Shown: positions 9,397 to 18,853, numbered from the stretch's first letter. The stretch is DNA of 64,000 nt from Gammaproteobacteria bacterium (GCA_024277815.1 JAJRUM010000076.1:20514-84513), one strand, 5' to 3'. Notes: generated from the letters alone by a model not told the origin. A program made the numbers and translations.

Positions 9397-10167
9397 ATGC
9401 TTAAAGTCGCTTCCTGGAACGTTAATTCTCTGAATGTCCGCCTGCCGCATGTGCTGGCGTGGTGTGATACTGCGCAGCCGGATATCCTGGCTTTGCAGGA
9501 AACCAAAATGACCGATGACCGGTTTCCGACAGAGGCGTTGCAACAGGCGGGTTATCACAGCGTTTATTCAGGCCAGAAAACCTACAATGGCGTGGCCATA
9601 CTCAGCCGTCAGGTGGCGACTGATGTAGTGACCGACATCGATGGACTGGACGATCCGCAACGCCGTATTCTGGCTGCTACGGTCGGGGATGTGCGGGTCA
9701 TAGACCTGTATGTCGTAAATGGCAGCGAGGTAGGATCAGAGAAGTTCGCCTACAAGATGCATTGGCTGGAAAAAGTATCCGCCTGGATCGCTGGTGAAAT
9801 GCAGCGGTATGAGAAAGTTATCGTACTGGGTGATTTCAATATTGCTCCCGATGACCGGGACGTCCATGACCCGCAGTCGTGGCACGGGAAGATTCTTTGC
9901 AGCACGCCGGAGCGGGAGGCCCTGCAGCATATTCTGGATCTCGGACTGACGGATACTTTCAGGCAGTTTGAGCAAGCGGAAAAGAGCTGGAGTTGGTGGG
10001 ACTATCGCATGGCTGCGTTCCGCCGGAATATGGGTCTTCGGATTGACCTGATACTGGTCTCTGCACCGCTGCAAAAGGCCTGCAGCGCAGCGTATATTGA
10101 CAAGGAACCACGTCGCCAGGAAAGGCCATCAGATCACACACCGGTGGTTGCTGAGTTCAGCCTGTAA
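9397..10167 (+). CDS. xthA: exodeoxyribonuclease III
   Basis: AP endonuclease and 3'-5' exonuclease of base-excision repair (EEP superfamily), cytosolic, 256 residues. The N terminus MLKVASWNVNSL, the metal-binding Glu in LALQETKM, the motif GDFNIAP, and the C-terminal RIDLILVS and SDHTPVVAEF segments (catalytic Asp and His) are all intact. The start is the ATG at 9397. It is transcribed convergently with the glutaredoxin fusion gene, with 75 bp and a short hairpin between them. Confidence 0.95.
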   Translation: MLKVASWNVNSLNVRLPHVLAWCDTAQPDILALQETKMTDDRFPTEALQQAGYHSVYSGQKTYNGVAILSRQVATDVVTDIDGLDDPQRRILAATVGDVRVIDLYVVNGSEVGSEKFAYKMHWLEKVSAWIAGEMQRYEKVIVLGDFNIAPDDRDVHDPQSWHGKILCSTPEREALQHILDLGLTDTFRQFEQAEKSWSWWDYRMAAFRRNMGLRIDLILVSAPLQKACSAAYIDKEPRRQERPSDHTPVVAEFSL

Positions 10168-10206
10168 CTGACTGGAGTTTATCCGGCTGCTTCTATTGTG
10201 CATGAA

Positions 10207-10226
10207 CCACTCCGCTGTCGGAGTGG
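10207..10226. terminator. hairpin between convergent xthA and glutaredoxin genes
   Basis: An 8-bp perfect inverted repeat, CCACTCCG then CTGT then CGGAGTGG, lies between two convergent stops. Neither strand has a U-run directly after the stem, so it is a weak candidate for a bidirectional terminator. Confidence 0.35.
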
Positions 10227-10242
10227 AACAGACTACCCGGTT

Positions 10243-11178
10243 TTAGTTGTGCCCGCTGTATTGTGGCACTGATGGGTCGATCTGTTTGGACCAGGCATCA
10301 ATGCCGCCGGCGACATTGCTGACATTGCTGAATCCCTGCTTGCGAAAGTGCTCCGCTGCGACCTGGCTGCGGTTACCAACATGGCAAATAAATGCCAAGG
10401 CGGTGTCTTTGGGCATGGCTTCAATTTCCTGCATCATGCCACCTTCCATTGGTTTTGCTGCAGCCAGTGAAGCGAGTTTCCGCTCTTCCTTGCCGCGCAC
10501 ATCAACCAGGATCACGCTATCGTCTTCCAGTGCCTGCTTAAGCGCTTCCACGCTCATCTGGTTCACTGGTTTAGGTGCTTGCGGCAGGTTGATGGTCAGG
10601 CCTTCTCCCTGCATGGTTTCTACCCAGTCAATGACCGCACCATTCGCGCGCTGTGCTGAGGCCAGGTCAAACAGAAATGTGATGCCATTGGCTTCGACCT
10701 TGATCTCATGTCCTTCAGCGGGTGCTACGTTGAACTGAGATTGCCAGCCGGCATCAACAGCAAAATGCAGACCGACATTGTCATGGCCAGCCATGGCTTC
10801 ACGAATTTTTTCTGCGGCGGCATCCGTAATGGTCACCTCCGGCGGTGTGCGGTCCGGCGCTTCAATGCCCAGCATGTCATGTAATTCGCAGCTGTTGTAC
10901 ATGGCGCTGACGATGTCGCAGCCACCAACCAGCTCACCATTGATATACAGCTGTGGAATGGTCGGCCAGTTACCATAAGCCTTGATGCCTTCCCGGATCT
11001 CCTGGTCTTGCAGGACATCGACAGTGGCGTAGTCGTTGAGGATGGAGTCCAGTAAGCCTGCTGTCTTGGATGAAAAACCACACATCGGTGCCTGCGGGGT
11101 TCCTTTCATGAAAAGAACGACCTGGTCCTGTTGGATGATTTTTTCAATTTGTTCGCGGGTGCTTTCAGTTAAGCTCAT
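10243..11178 (-). CDS. three-domain fusion: monothiol glutaredoxin, A-type Fe-S-like domain, rhodanese
   Basis: A 311-residue cytosolic protein likely linked to Fe-S cluster or sulfur handling. Residues 1-105 are a CGFS monothiol glutaredoxin (Cys33 in PMCGFS, plus WPTIPQLYINGELVGG), a GrxD-type cluster carrier. Residues 112-200 resemble a HesB/IscA A-type domain (VTITDAAAEKIREAM), but the cluster-binding cysteines of that family are absent. Residues 208-305 are a rhodanese domain with catalytic Cys265 in the loop CHVGNRS. The start is the ATG at 11178. The gene stands alone, convergent with xthA. Each domain is recognisable; the combined role is inference. Confidence 0.88.
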   Translation of the reverse strand: MSLTESTREQIEKIIQQDQVVLFMKGTPQAPMCGFSSKTAGLLDSILNDYATVDVLQDQEIREGIKAYGNWPTIPQLYINGELVGGCDIVSAMYNSCELHDMLGIEAPDRTPPEVTITDAAAEKIREAMAGHDNVGLHFAVDAGWQSQFNVAPAEGHEIKVEANGITFLFDLASAQRANGAVIDWVETMQGEGLTINLPQAPKPVNQMSVEALKQALEDDSVILVDVRGKEERKLASLAAAKPMEGGMMQEIEAMPKDTALAFICHVGNRSQVAAEHFRKQGFSNVSNVAGGIDAWSKQIDPSVPQYSGHN

Positions 11179-11249
11179 AGTACTGGATTCCGATATTTTT
11201 TCAGATGAAGGATTACATTGGGGGTACTGCTGGTAACATCCAGTCTGTC

Positions 11250-11585
11250 TTATCGCGAGGCGTTGAATTCCTCGCCGTAGTCGATGGTTATCTCCTGTAA
11301 GGCCTTGATATCACACAAGGTATATAATTCCAGCCCGTCCATCTCTCCGTTCGCTGGCCGGGCGTGGTTCAGAAAGCGTAACTCACCGATACCGTCATAG
11401 CCAACCCATTCATCTTTCCCGGTGTTGTCAACCCACAAAACATGCATACCGTTTTGCTGTGTTTCAGTGCTTTCATAATGGCCTATCCAGGTGCCAGCCG
11501 GGATATCCTGCCGGGCAAACAGGCCCTGGCCATGAACGGCCGAATCGGCAACAAAACACAAGGGGTTGGTATCGTATTCCTGCAT
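11250..11585 (-). CDS. small SET-domain protein (putative lysine methyltransferase)
   Basis: A 111-residue protein consisting only of a SET domain, the fold of SAM-dependent protein-lysine methyltransferases. Visible are the N-terminal GQGLFARQDIPAG segment, the cofactor/knot motif RFLNHARPAN and the C-terminal catalytic ITIDYGEEF. Its ATG follows directly on the TGA of the upstream unknown gene (TGAATG), so the two are translationally coupled. It is last in the minus-strand operon that begins with the peptide ABC transporter. The target protein is unknown; a post-SET cysteine cluster is absent. Confidence 0.85.
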   Translation of the reverse strand: MQEYDTNPLCFVADSAVHGQGLFARQDIPAGTWIGHYESTETQQNGMHVLWVDNTGKDEWVGYDGIGELRFLNHARPANGEMDGLELYTLCDIKALQEITIDYGEEFNASR

Positions 11586-12740
11586 TCAGTGCTTCAGCGT
11601 ATCTGCCATCAGCTGACGGCTGGCCGGGTTGTATACGATGTTGCCCGGGTACGCAGTATCACCACTGAGCCCCTCCTGCCGGATGAACCGGTGCAAATCG
11701 TTTAAGCCGTCCGGCTGTATTGGATAGAAATTTATTTGCCGCTTGCCACTGACAACCGAGACAGCCACTATGCCCAGGTCGTCAGCGTGGTGTTCGGTTA
11801 CCAGCGCGGCACCCTGCTGTGGTTCATGGGTGGATTCTTCCAGGAAAAATGTATCGGTCAGTTCTGCATCCTGCAAGCCAGGCAGGTGCTGTCTGACCGT
11901 AATCCCATGGGCGGTGAGCATGGCCAGATATCGTCTGTACTCCCTGGTCCAGTCAGAATATGCGGGCTGGAGCTGTTGGTCCGAAGCAGGAATGTCTGTG
12001 CCGCCACCGTAGCTGGACCACCAGTCAAAGGACTCGAAGAAGCAATGCACAGCACCCTCACGCCACTCGAAGTGCGAGCCCTGTGTGGTGGTCACTTTCA
12101 GAATCTGCTCTGAGGAGCGCATGGCCGCGTCAAGCAACTCCCACAAGGGCAGAAAGCCGTAGTGTTCCAACTGTAGTCTGAGCATTGCGTTCAAGTCGGT
12201 GGTGGTCATGAACCGTGCATGGCTAACCGCAATCCCGAACTGTGATTCAAGGCCCTGGGCAGAATGTGCCGACAATTGCCCCTGTTCAATAAAGCGGTGT
12301 TCCATTTGGTCCGCCAGGTCGGGCATGTTGTCGGCGGGGCCGCAAACCAGTATTGGCAATATCTGCAACAGGCCCAGCGGAATATGTGCACGTGGTTGCA
12401 GTTCATCCAGGGGCATTCGTCCTTTTTTAGCGCCGATACTCAACAGGTGGGGTCGAAAATCAGCCCCCGGGTTGCTGGTTTGTTGAAGGCTCTCCAGGGC
12501 GTTGTAAACCAACATATCGGGGCACAGTATCTGGGTTTGGTCATAGAGGGCGCCGGGCATAACCAGCGTGTACCGGTTGATGTCCGGAACCATGCTGGTC
12601 AGGTCGGTAGCCAGGTGTGCCAGTACCTGCTCAGCAGCTGCCCGGTCCAGTAAAGCCGGGCGCGCGGGTTTGTTGCTGATCTGGCGCCGGGGGTCAATCT
12701 CGATGCCAACAAGAATGTTCTGCTGCTGAAGTCTGGCCAT
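11586..12740 (-). CDS. conserved-looking protein of unknown function
   Basis: A 384-residue soluble protein I do not recognise. The start is ATG 12740 (MARLQQQNILVGIEIDPRR); the longer frame upstream is a shadow of the lipoprotein gene. There is no signal peptide. Notable are a Trp/aromatic cluster near the middle (CFFESFDWWSSYGGGTD) and a C-terminal segment with acidic and His residues (TEHHADDLGIVAVSV). It starts 10 bp after the LEA14-like lipoprotein gene and its TGA abuts the SET gene ATG, so it belongs to the same operon and may be the SET protein's partner or substrate. That link is only genomic. Confidence 0.6.
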   Translation of the reverse strand: MARLQQQNILVGIEIDPRRQISNKPARPALLDRAAAEQVLAHLATDLTSMVPDINRYTLVMPGALYDQTQILCPDMLVYNALESLQQTSNPGADFRPHLLSIGAKKGRMPLDELQPRAHIPLGLLQILPILVCGPADNMPDLADQMEHRFIEQGQLSAHSAQGLESQFGIAVSHARFMTTTDLNAMLRLQLEHYGFLPLWELLDAAMRSSEQILKVTTTQGSHFEWREGAVHCFFESFDWWSSYGGGTDIPASDQQLQPAYSDWTREYRRYLAMLTAHGITVRQHLPGLQDAELTDTFFLEESTHEPQQGAALVTEHHADDLGIVAVSVVSGKRQINFYPIQPDGLNDLHRFIRQEGLSGDTAYPGNIVYNPASRQLMADTLKH

Positions 12741-12750
12741 GGAACTGAGT

Positions 12751-13233
12751 TTAGCGGAACTGTCCCGGCCTTCCCGGAACGGGGTAGAGGTGCCCATCAT
12801 GGCTGAAATGCAATTTGTCATCTTCGGCAGAGATAATTGAGCCCTCAAGAGAATAGGGCAGACTCTTGACTTCGCCAGCTTCAAGCTTGTCAAGCAGTTG
12901 CTTGCTTTCACCTGACTCTTCAGCGCTGATAGTCCATGTTTCGGTGCCATTGGCAGCGATGCTGGTGGTGGCCGGGCCCGAGTGGGAAAACAGCTCACTA
13001 CCTTCGACAGACAAACTGAAATCAATGGCCCGGATATCCAGGGTTTCACCATTCAGATTGCGCATACTCAGCTGCAGTTCAATGCCGTTGCCCGTATGAC
13101 TCAGCTCGTTCAGGCGCACAATGGGTGCGGCCCCGCGAATAATTTTGGTGCCGCAAGCCGCAAGCAGAAAAACCGCTGTGAGCAGCAGCAACAAGATAGA
13201 AAATTTGTGTGTGAGTCTAGGCATGGTGTTCAT
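12751..13233 (-). CDS. LEA14/WHy-domain lipoprotein
   Basis: A 160-residue lipoprotein. The ATG at 13233 has a GAGGT site; the signal peptide ends LLAAC with Cys27. The mature part looks like a LEA type 2 (WHy) beta-sandwich: LNELSHTGNGIELQLSMRNLNG, a second strand set around IRAIDFSLSVEGSELF, then a long helix-containing insert and LPYSLEGSI. Such proteins are bacterial desiccation or envelope-associated lipoproteins of uncertain function. The start lies inside the last codons of the oppF-like gene (17-bp overlap), placing it in the transporter operon. Confidence 0.75.
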   Translation of the reverse strand: MNTMPRLTHKFSILLLLLTAVFLLAACGTKIIRGAAPIVRLNELSHTGNGIELQLSMRNLNGETLDIRAIDFSLSVEGSELFSHSGPATTSIAANGTETWTISAEESGESKQLLDKLEAGEVKSLPYSLEGSIISAEDDKLHFSHDGHLYPVPGRPGQFR

Positions 13234-14212
13234 TGGCAAGTACCTCAGCATAAAGATGGCATTTTACGCAAAGCGGGCCATCTTTGTGGTCAATTTTATG
13301 GGATTCCGGCTCACGCTGCTCACAAACCGGTATTTTCTCTGTGCATGTTCCCGCGTAGGTGCAGGCTGATGAGCGAGTGGTTAGCTCTTCAGCAGATTGA
13401 AGCCAGCCGATGTTGGCCTGGGTTGGTGATTCAGCTTCAAACTGAGCCGAAGCCAGCAATGCTTTACTGCAGGGGTGACCTGGCTGGCTGAAAAACGTGT
13501 CAGCAGGTGCGTACTCGAGCAATTGCCCACGGTACATAACAGCAACATCATCTGCAATCTGGCGGATGACCGCCAGGTCGTGCGAAATGAACAGGAACGA
13601 TATGCCATGCTTCTTTTGCAGAGTTTGTATTAACTGCAATATCTGTGCCTGGATTGAAACATCCAGTGCGGAAACGGCCTCGTCGGCGATCAACAACTCA
13701 GGATCGGTTACCAGTGCCCTGGCGATTGCGATGCGCTGTTGTTGTCCGCTGGAAAACTGGTGCGGGTAACGTTGCAGGATACTTTCGTCCAGTCCGACGG
13801 TGTGCAGGGTCTGTCTGATTTTTTGCTGCCGGGAGTCGGCGTCATGAATGGCAAAGTGCCGGAGCGGTTCCAGCAATGTCTGGGCTATTGTTCGTCGCGG
13901 ACTCAATGAAGCAGACGGGTCCTGGAAGATGAGCTGAATACGCTTGCGAGCCTCTTTGAGTTGGGCAGCGCCCATGCTCAGGATATCTTCATTGCGGAAT
14001 ATTATTTGACCCGCATCCGGTTTTATCAACCGCAGAATCGCGCGCGCTACGCTGCTCTTGCCGGCACCTGATGTTCCGACCAGTCCCAGTGTTTTGCCTG
14101 CGGCCAGGCTGAAACTCACTTGATCGACAGCGTGTTGATGGTTGCTGAAACTCAATGACAGTTCACGGACCTGGAGCAGGGCAGTTTCAGCTTGTGGGTT
14201 CTGTGTGTGCAT
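13217..14212 (-). CDS. peptide ABC transporter ATP-binding protein (DppF/OppF type)
   Basis: Second of two nucleotide-binding subunits that power peptide import. The start is ATG 14212, whose A is the last base of the upstream stop (TAATG). Walker A GTSGAGKSS, Q-loop QDPSASL, signature FSSGQQQR (a variant of LSGGQ), Walker B LLIADEAVSALD and H-loop ISHD are present. The C-terminal oligopeptide/dipeptide region carries four cysteines (CTYAGTC, PVC, CVKC), consistent with the Fe-S or metal motif found in this subfamily. Confidence 0.9.
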   Translation of the reverse strand: MHTQNPQAETALLQVRELSLSFSNHQHAVDQVSFSLAAGKTLGLVGTSGAGKSSVARAILRLIKPDAGQIIFRNEDILSMGAAQLKEARKRIQLIFQDPSASLSPRRTIAQTLLEPLRHFAIHDADSRQQKIRQTLHTVGLDESILQRYPHQFSSGQQQRIAIARALVTDPELLIADEAVSALDVSIQAQILQLIQTLQKKHGISFLFISHDLAVIRQIADDVAVMYRGQLLEYAPADTFFSQPGHPCSKALLASAQFEAESPTQANIGWLQSAEELTTRSSACTYAGTCTEKIPVCEQREPESHKIDHKDGPLCVKCHLYAEVLANEHHA

Positions 14213-15192
14213 TACAGCGGCCTGAAGCAGGCAACGATCCCGGCACCGTCGCCGCTGCCCTGATGAACCAGTTGTGGGGTTGAATGTTCGCATTGTGGTT
14301 CAGAATAGCTGCACCTGGGCGCAAAGTGACAGCCGTTCGGGAGTGCCGAAGGGCTTGGTAGCTGGCCGGGTATGGCTTTGATTTCCGACGGCCTCGATGG
14401 GCCGATTTGCGGGATGCAGGCGACCAGTCCAGCGCTGTAGGGGTGCCTGGCATGCGCGAACAATTTTTTGCAGTTCGTGCTCTCAAGTACGCGGCCACAG
14501 TACATGACCATCACTTTCTGGCAGCTTCGCCGGATCACTGAAAGATCATGGCTGACCATCAGAACTGCAGTTTGGTAGTCTGTGCGCAGGCGCTCAATTT
14601 GTTGCAGGATCAATGCCCGGGTGCTGCTGTCCAGTGCCGTGGTGGGCTCATCAGCGATCACCACAGCGGGCCTGCAGACCGTTGCCATCGCGATCATTGC
14701 CAGTTGCCGCATGCCGCCGGACAGTTGGTGCGGATAAGCGGAAAAGATCTTTTCAGGTTGGTGAAAGCCTACTTGCCGCAGTGAGTCGAGTGTTGCATGC
14801 CGGGCGGCACGTCTGTTGCCACTGGTATGCCGCCGGTGCACTGCGGTGACCTGCTGGCCAATGGTGAATACCGGGTCAAGGGCTGTACCGGGTTGCTGAA
14901 AGACCATGGCAATGTCGCGGCCAAGAATACGGCGCCGTTGTGCCGCACTCAGGGTTGATATCTCTTTGCCACAAACCTTGATCGCAGCACACTGCACGGT
15001 GGCCTGTGCTGCTGGCAACAAACCGAGAATGGCATACGCTGTCATGGTTTTGCCGCAGCCGGACTCACCGACCAGGCCGACGGACTCACCTGCTTTGATG
15101 CTGAAACTGATATTGTCCACGACTTTGATCCGGCCCGATTCGGTTTTCAACCAGACGCTGAGCTTGCTCACTTTCAAAGCCTCGGCAGTCAA
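14212..15192 (-). CDS. peptide ABC transporter ATP-binding protein (DppD/OppD type)
   Basis: First nucleotide-binding subunit, 326 residues. Translation probably starts at TTG 15192, which overlaps the permease stop (TTGA). Walker [11 protein letters not shown]-loop [10 protein letters not shown], signature LSGGMRQ and Walker [13 protein letters not shown] are all canonical. The C terminus has the [14 protein letters not shown] motif typical of the Opp/Dpp ATPases. It overlaps its neighbours on both sides, so expression is coupled. Confidence 0.92.
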   Translation of the reverse strand: MTAEALKVSKLSVWLKTESGRIKVVDNISFSIKAGESVGLVGESGCGKTMTAYAILGLLPAAQATVQCAAIKVCGKEISTLSAAQRRRILGRDIAMVFQQPGTALDPVFTIGQQVTAVHRRHTSGNRRAARHATLDSLRQVGFHQPEKIFSAYPHQLSGGMRQLAMIAMATVCRPAVVIADEPTTALDSSTRALILQQIERLRTDYQTAVLMVSHDLSVIRRSCQKVMVMYCGRVLESTNCKKLFAHARHPYSAGLVACIPQIGPSRPSEIKAIPGQLPSPSALPNGCHFAPRCSYSEPQCEHSTPQLVHQGSGDGAGIVACFRPL

Positions 15193-16028
15193 CTGCTATT
15201 CCTCCGTGTATCCCACGCATCCTGTAAAGCATCTGCCAACAGGTTGAATCCCAGCAACATAAGGAAAATGGCAGTACTCGCTGCTACAAAATTGCCGAAG
15301 TGCCCGGCCAGTACCTCCTGTGAGCTCTCAGCCAGCATCAAGCCCCAACTGACGCCATCCTGTATCCCGAGGCCCAGGAAGCTGAGTATGACCTCTGTCT
15401 TGATAGCTGTGACGAATACTATGGTTGCCTGCACCAGCAGAATATGTACGGTATTCGGCAGTACATGACGTGCCAGCACGGTGACTCCAGGCAGGCCGAT
15501 GGCGCGTGCCGCTTCGACAAATTCGCGCTGCTTTATACGCATGACCTCACCGCGCACAATTCGTGCTGTGGTCGTCCAGAAAGTGATCACCATCGCCACG
15601 TGCATTGCCCAGCGATTACCCGCCAACGCAAAGGCGACCGCAGCGGCAAAAAGATAAATGGGTATCGAGTCGAGCACGCCCTCGATCCACAGGATAATTT
15701 CATCCAGCCAGCTATGGCTGTGCCAGCCTGACAGAGCACCCAGAACGGTACCCAGAATGACAGCAGAGGTGGCGACAATCAGACCGACTTCAAAGGCAGT
15801 TGCCGCACCAAAAAGTGTTCGTTGCAGAATATCCTGACCAAGCAGGTTGGTACCAAACCAATGTGCGGCATTGGCACTTTCCCAGCGCTCGCCACTGGTG
15901 TCCAGCCAGCCCTGACCCAGCCAGCCGCTCCAGACCAGAATGGCCACCAGTGAAAACAAAGTGACAATGAGCAGACCGCCCATCCCGTACCGGTCGGTTT
16001 TAAGATATTGCCACGTCGACTTCATCAT
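15189..16028 (-). CDS. peptide ABC transporter permease (DppC/OppC type)
   Basis: Inner-membrane permease subunit, 279 residues, with an N-terminal anchor helix and about five more. The domain start HWFGTNLLGQDILQR matches the DppC/OppC periplasmic loop motif (FGTDxxGRD). The EAA-type coupling loop is EAARAIGLPGVTVLARHVLPN. The last helices run to a C-terminal DALQDAWDTRR tail. It begins 7 bp after the dppB-like stop. Confidence 0.92.
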   Translation of the reverse strand: MMKSTWQYLKTDRYGMGGLLIVTLFSLVAILVWSGWLGQGWLDTSGERWESANAAHWFGTNLLGQDILQRTLFGAATAFEVGLIVATSAVILGTVLGALSGWHSHSWLDEIILWIEGVLDSIPIYLFAAAVAFALAGNRWAMHVAMVITFWTTTARIVRGEVMRIKQREFVEAARAIGLPGVTVLARHVLPNTVHILLVQATIVFVTAIKTEVILSFLGLGIQDGVSWGLMLAESSQEVLAGHFGNFVAASTAIFLMLLGFNLLADALQDAWDTRRNSS

Positions 16029-16035
16029 AAAGTAC

Positions 16036-16989
16036 TCACTGGCGCTTGACCCTGGGATCTACCACGTTGTAGAGCATATCGTTGATCATCAGGGCCAGCA
16101 CAAACAGCACACCGGTGAGGCCGATGACAGCTTTGAGTATGGGTTGGTCACCACTGGTGATGGCGTTGAACGTCACCAGTCCGATGCCGGGAATGCCAAA
16201 ATAACTCTCCAGCAGCAAGCTGCCGGATACCAGCACGAATGGCACAGAAAACATGATTCGCGTCAGTATGGGTATCAGGCTGTTTTTAAGCACATGTCTG
16301 AACAGCAGTTCCGGTGGTGAGGTGCCAAATGCGCGTAAAGTGCGAATATGGTCACGTTCCAGTTCTTCAACCATAACTGCCCGGTAGAAGCGCGTGTTGT
16401 ACCCCAGCGTCACCATCAGGATGGCCAGCGTGGGGACGGTAACATAGTAGAAATAGGAGGACAGGTCATGTACCTGCCAGCCACGCACCGGGAAGAGGTT
16501 GAGGCCATACGGTGTGCACAGCAGGATTTGCAGGCCAATTATGATCACCAGGAAGCTGACGCTCATCCCCACGACTGAAGCAGACATAATTAGCTTGTCC
16601 AGCCATCGGCCACGGTACCAGGCAGATAGCATTGCCAGTGCCAGACCGGCCATATTGCCAATAATGAAACCTGGTAACACCAGCGACACCGATACGGGCA
16701 AAGTGCGGGTGATTATGGAAGCCACTGCCTCGCCGGTGGAGTCAGAAAGCCCCAGGTCGAGGGTGATAAGTTCTTTCAGGTAGTCGCCGTAGCGCACCAG
16801 GAACGGGCGGTCATAGCCCAACGCATGGCGGACTTCACTGATCTGTTCCAGGTCCGGGTTCTTCCCCAGCAACTCGTAGGTTTTATCCGGGCCAAAATAG
16901 ACCATCAGGACAAAACTGATAAACGTTACCCCCAGCAACAGCGGAATGCCGTGCGCCAGCCTGCGGGCGATAAATGGCAGTTTTGTCAT
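16036..16989 (-). CDS. peptide ABC transporter permease (DppB/OppB type)
   Basis: Inner-membrane permease subunit, 317 residues, six predicted helices. The N terminus (RRLAHGIPLLLGVTFISFVLM), the early loop RHALGYDRPFLVRYGDYL and the EAA-type loop RTLRAFGTSPPELLFRHVLKN match the DppB/OppB family. ATG 16989 overlaps the last codon of the upstream substrate-binding gene by 4 bp. Confidence 0.92.
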   Translation of the reverse strand: MTKLPFIARRLAHGIPLLLGVTFISFVLMVYFGPDKTYELLGKNPDLEQISEVRHALGYDRPFLVRYGDYLKELITLDLGLSDSTGEAVASIITRTLPVSVSLVLPGFIIGNMAGLALAMLSAWYRGRWLDKLIMSASVVGMSVSFLVIIIGLQILLCTPYGLNLFPVRGWQVHDLSSYFYYVTVPTLAILMVTLGYNTRFYRAVMVEELERDHIRTLRAFGTSPPELLFRHVLKNSLIPILTRIMFSVPFVLVSGSLLLESYFGIPGIGLVTFNAITSGDQPILKAVIGLTGVLFVLALMINDMLYNVVDPRVKRQ

Positions 16990-18782
16990 GGCTCGACGGG
17001 CGACTCCACCAGGTCAACAAAGCGCATGAAATAACCACCCACAAAAGACCGGTCCGGCTTCATGATGACCTTTCTGTCCCACAGAAACAGCAAAGTGCGG
17101 GATATACCGGTAATACTGGTGCAGTCATCCATCAGCAGTTGGTTCATTTGACGGTAAATTCGGGTGCGTTGTGGCGATTCGCCCATGGCCGAGCTGGATT
17201 CATAGAGTTGGTTATATTCAGGGTTATTGTAGTTGGATGAGTTTGAGCCGGGTGCCCCGTTCGGGCCGTAATACAATTGCATGACGTTCTCGGCGTCAGG
17301 GTAATCCATTGTCCAACTGCTGTTGATCAGTGTCACCTTACCCTGTGAATAAGCGCGGTGATAGTCGCCATAAGTAGCGAAAATCATTGGCCGGATTTTT
17401 TTTGCGGGATAGCCCATCTCAACCATAAAGTTCCGAAACTGCTCAAAAATTTGCCTTTCGGTCACACTGTTAGGAAAGCCATAGTCAAGCACCGGCAGGT
17501 TCTTCGCATTCCAGCCATTCGCTTGCAGTAACTCAATGGCAGCCTGCAGGTTGCGCTGTATATATGTCTTATCCCCGCGTGGGTCGTACTCCGGTACTGC
17601 TGGTGGAATAATGCCCGGAAAGACCTCGCCGATGCCATAGAAAAATATTTCGTTGCGTTTCTTCCAGTTGAAAGCTTTGACCATGGCGCAGCGCAGTGCG
17701 CGGTTGCGCCTGTTCCTCTCTGGGTCAGGGTTATAGCCGATGCGGTCGTCAGCCATGTTGAAGTTAGTGTAGATAAAACCGGCTTCGGGAGATGCCTCGA
17801 AGTGATAGGCGCCGGCGAACTGTGGACTCAGAGTAAGCGGTCTGCGTTGGCTGAGAACGGTATCGAACTGGCTGACCGGAACTTTCATAAAGTGAAGTTC
17901 ATTGGCTGAAAAAGCATTCCAGCGAGCGGCATCCTCGGTGATAAATTCCAGTTCCAGACGATCAACAAAAGGCGGAATCTTGTCCTGTAAGGCTTCAAAG
18001 CCTGCATCACCCTGGGTAGCCGGGTCGTAGCCTTCATCCTCCAGCCTGAACGGTTCTGCCCGGAAGTGCGGGTTTTTTGTCAGCACCGCGCGAATACTGT
18101 TTCGGCTATCGAGTTGGAATGGCCCTGAACCCACCGGGTGGTTAGATAATTCCTGACCGTACTTTTCCACTGCCTCCCTGGCAACTATCGCGGCATAACC
18201 CTGGGTCAGGGTGTGTACGAACTGTGGAAAAGGGCGAGTGAGCGTGATCTGTATCGTGTAGTCATCCACTGCCCGCAGGCCCGGTACTTCCCGGTCATAC
18301 TCAGAGCCCTCTGTCTTCCACTGGTCCAGCCCCTTGATACGCCGTTGCCAGAGCCACGCGCCCTGGGCACGTGTACCGGGGTCAAAATGTCGTTTGATGG
18401 AGTACACAAAGTCCTCAGCTTTAAGCTCCCGGCCAAGGCCGTTCTTAAAAGCAGGATCATCATTGAAGTACACGCCCTGCTTGATGCGGATGGTGAGTTG
18501 CAAGCCATCGTCAGATACTTCCGGCATCGCCGTTGCAAGGTTGGGCTGCAGCTTGTAAGGGCGCGCCAGATACTTGTAGCGGTACAGGGTGTCGTAAAGG
18601 TTAACCACCAGAAAATTGGCGTACAGAGATGCGGCCTGGGCAGGATCGAGGGAGCCCGGTGCGCCATCCAGTGCATGCCTGTAGATTTTGGCTGGCGCTG
18701 AGTTGGTGGTGGCTGGAGGTTCTCCGCAGCCACCTGTTGTCAGCAGTACCAGCAGAATTGCAGTTTGGATTATTTTCAGCAT
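16986..18782 (-). CDS. peptide ABC transporter substrate-binding lipoprotein (SBP family 5)
   Basis: A 598-residue solute receptor of the extracellular family 5. A lipoprotein signal ends TTGGC with Cys19. The family start is visible as ALDGAPGSLDPAQA, and the conserved SIKRHFDP and NHPVGSGPFQL segments follow. It is larger than typical DppA/OppA and closer in size to YejA-like receptors, so the ligand could be a larger peptide; that is inference. It is first in the operon that continues through two permeases, two ATPases, a lipoprotein, an unknown protein and the SET protein. The mlaA stop lies 71 bp upstream. Confidence 0.9.
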   Translation of the reverse strand: MLKIIQTAILLVLLTTGGCGEPPATTNSAPAKIYRHALDGAPGSLDPAQAASLYANFLVVNLYDTLYRYKYLARPYKLQPNLATAMPEVSDDGLQLTIRIKQGVYFNDDPAFKNGLGRELKAEDFVYSIKRHFDPGTRAQGAWLWQRRIKGLDQWKTEGSEYDREVPGLRAVDDYTIQITLTRPFPQFVHTLTQGYAAIVAREAVEKYGQELSNHPVGSGPFQLDSRNSIRAVLTKNPHFRAEPFRLEDEGYDPATQGDAGFEALQDKIPPFVDRLELEFITEDAARWNAFSANELHFMKVPVSQFDTVLSQRRPLTLSPQFAGAYHFEASPEAGFIYTNFNMADDRIGYNPDPERNRRNRALRCAMVKAFNWKKRNEIFFYGIGEVFPGIIPPAVPEYDPRGDKTYIQRNLQAAIELLQANGWNAKNLPVLDYGFPNSVTERQIFEQFRNFMVEMGYPAKKIRPMIFATYGDYHRAYSQGKVTLINSSWTMDYPDAENVMQLYYGPNGAPGSNSSNYNNPEYNQLYESSSAMGESPQRTRIYRQMNQLLMDDCTSITGISRTLLFLWDRKVIMKPDRSFVGGYFMRFVDLVESPVEP

Positions 18783-18853
18783 TCTGCCCGCCTGTTTGAG
18801 AGCAAAGCTTATCTCAGTAAAGCAGCGTACGCCAATTTGACAGCAGCGGGCGA

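Noticed and set aside
12740..13052. Extended N terminus of the unknown 384-residue protein
   Set aside because: The extension is an out-of-frame shadow of the LEA14-like gene; ATG 12740 lies just after that gene's stop.
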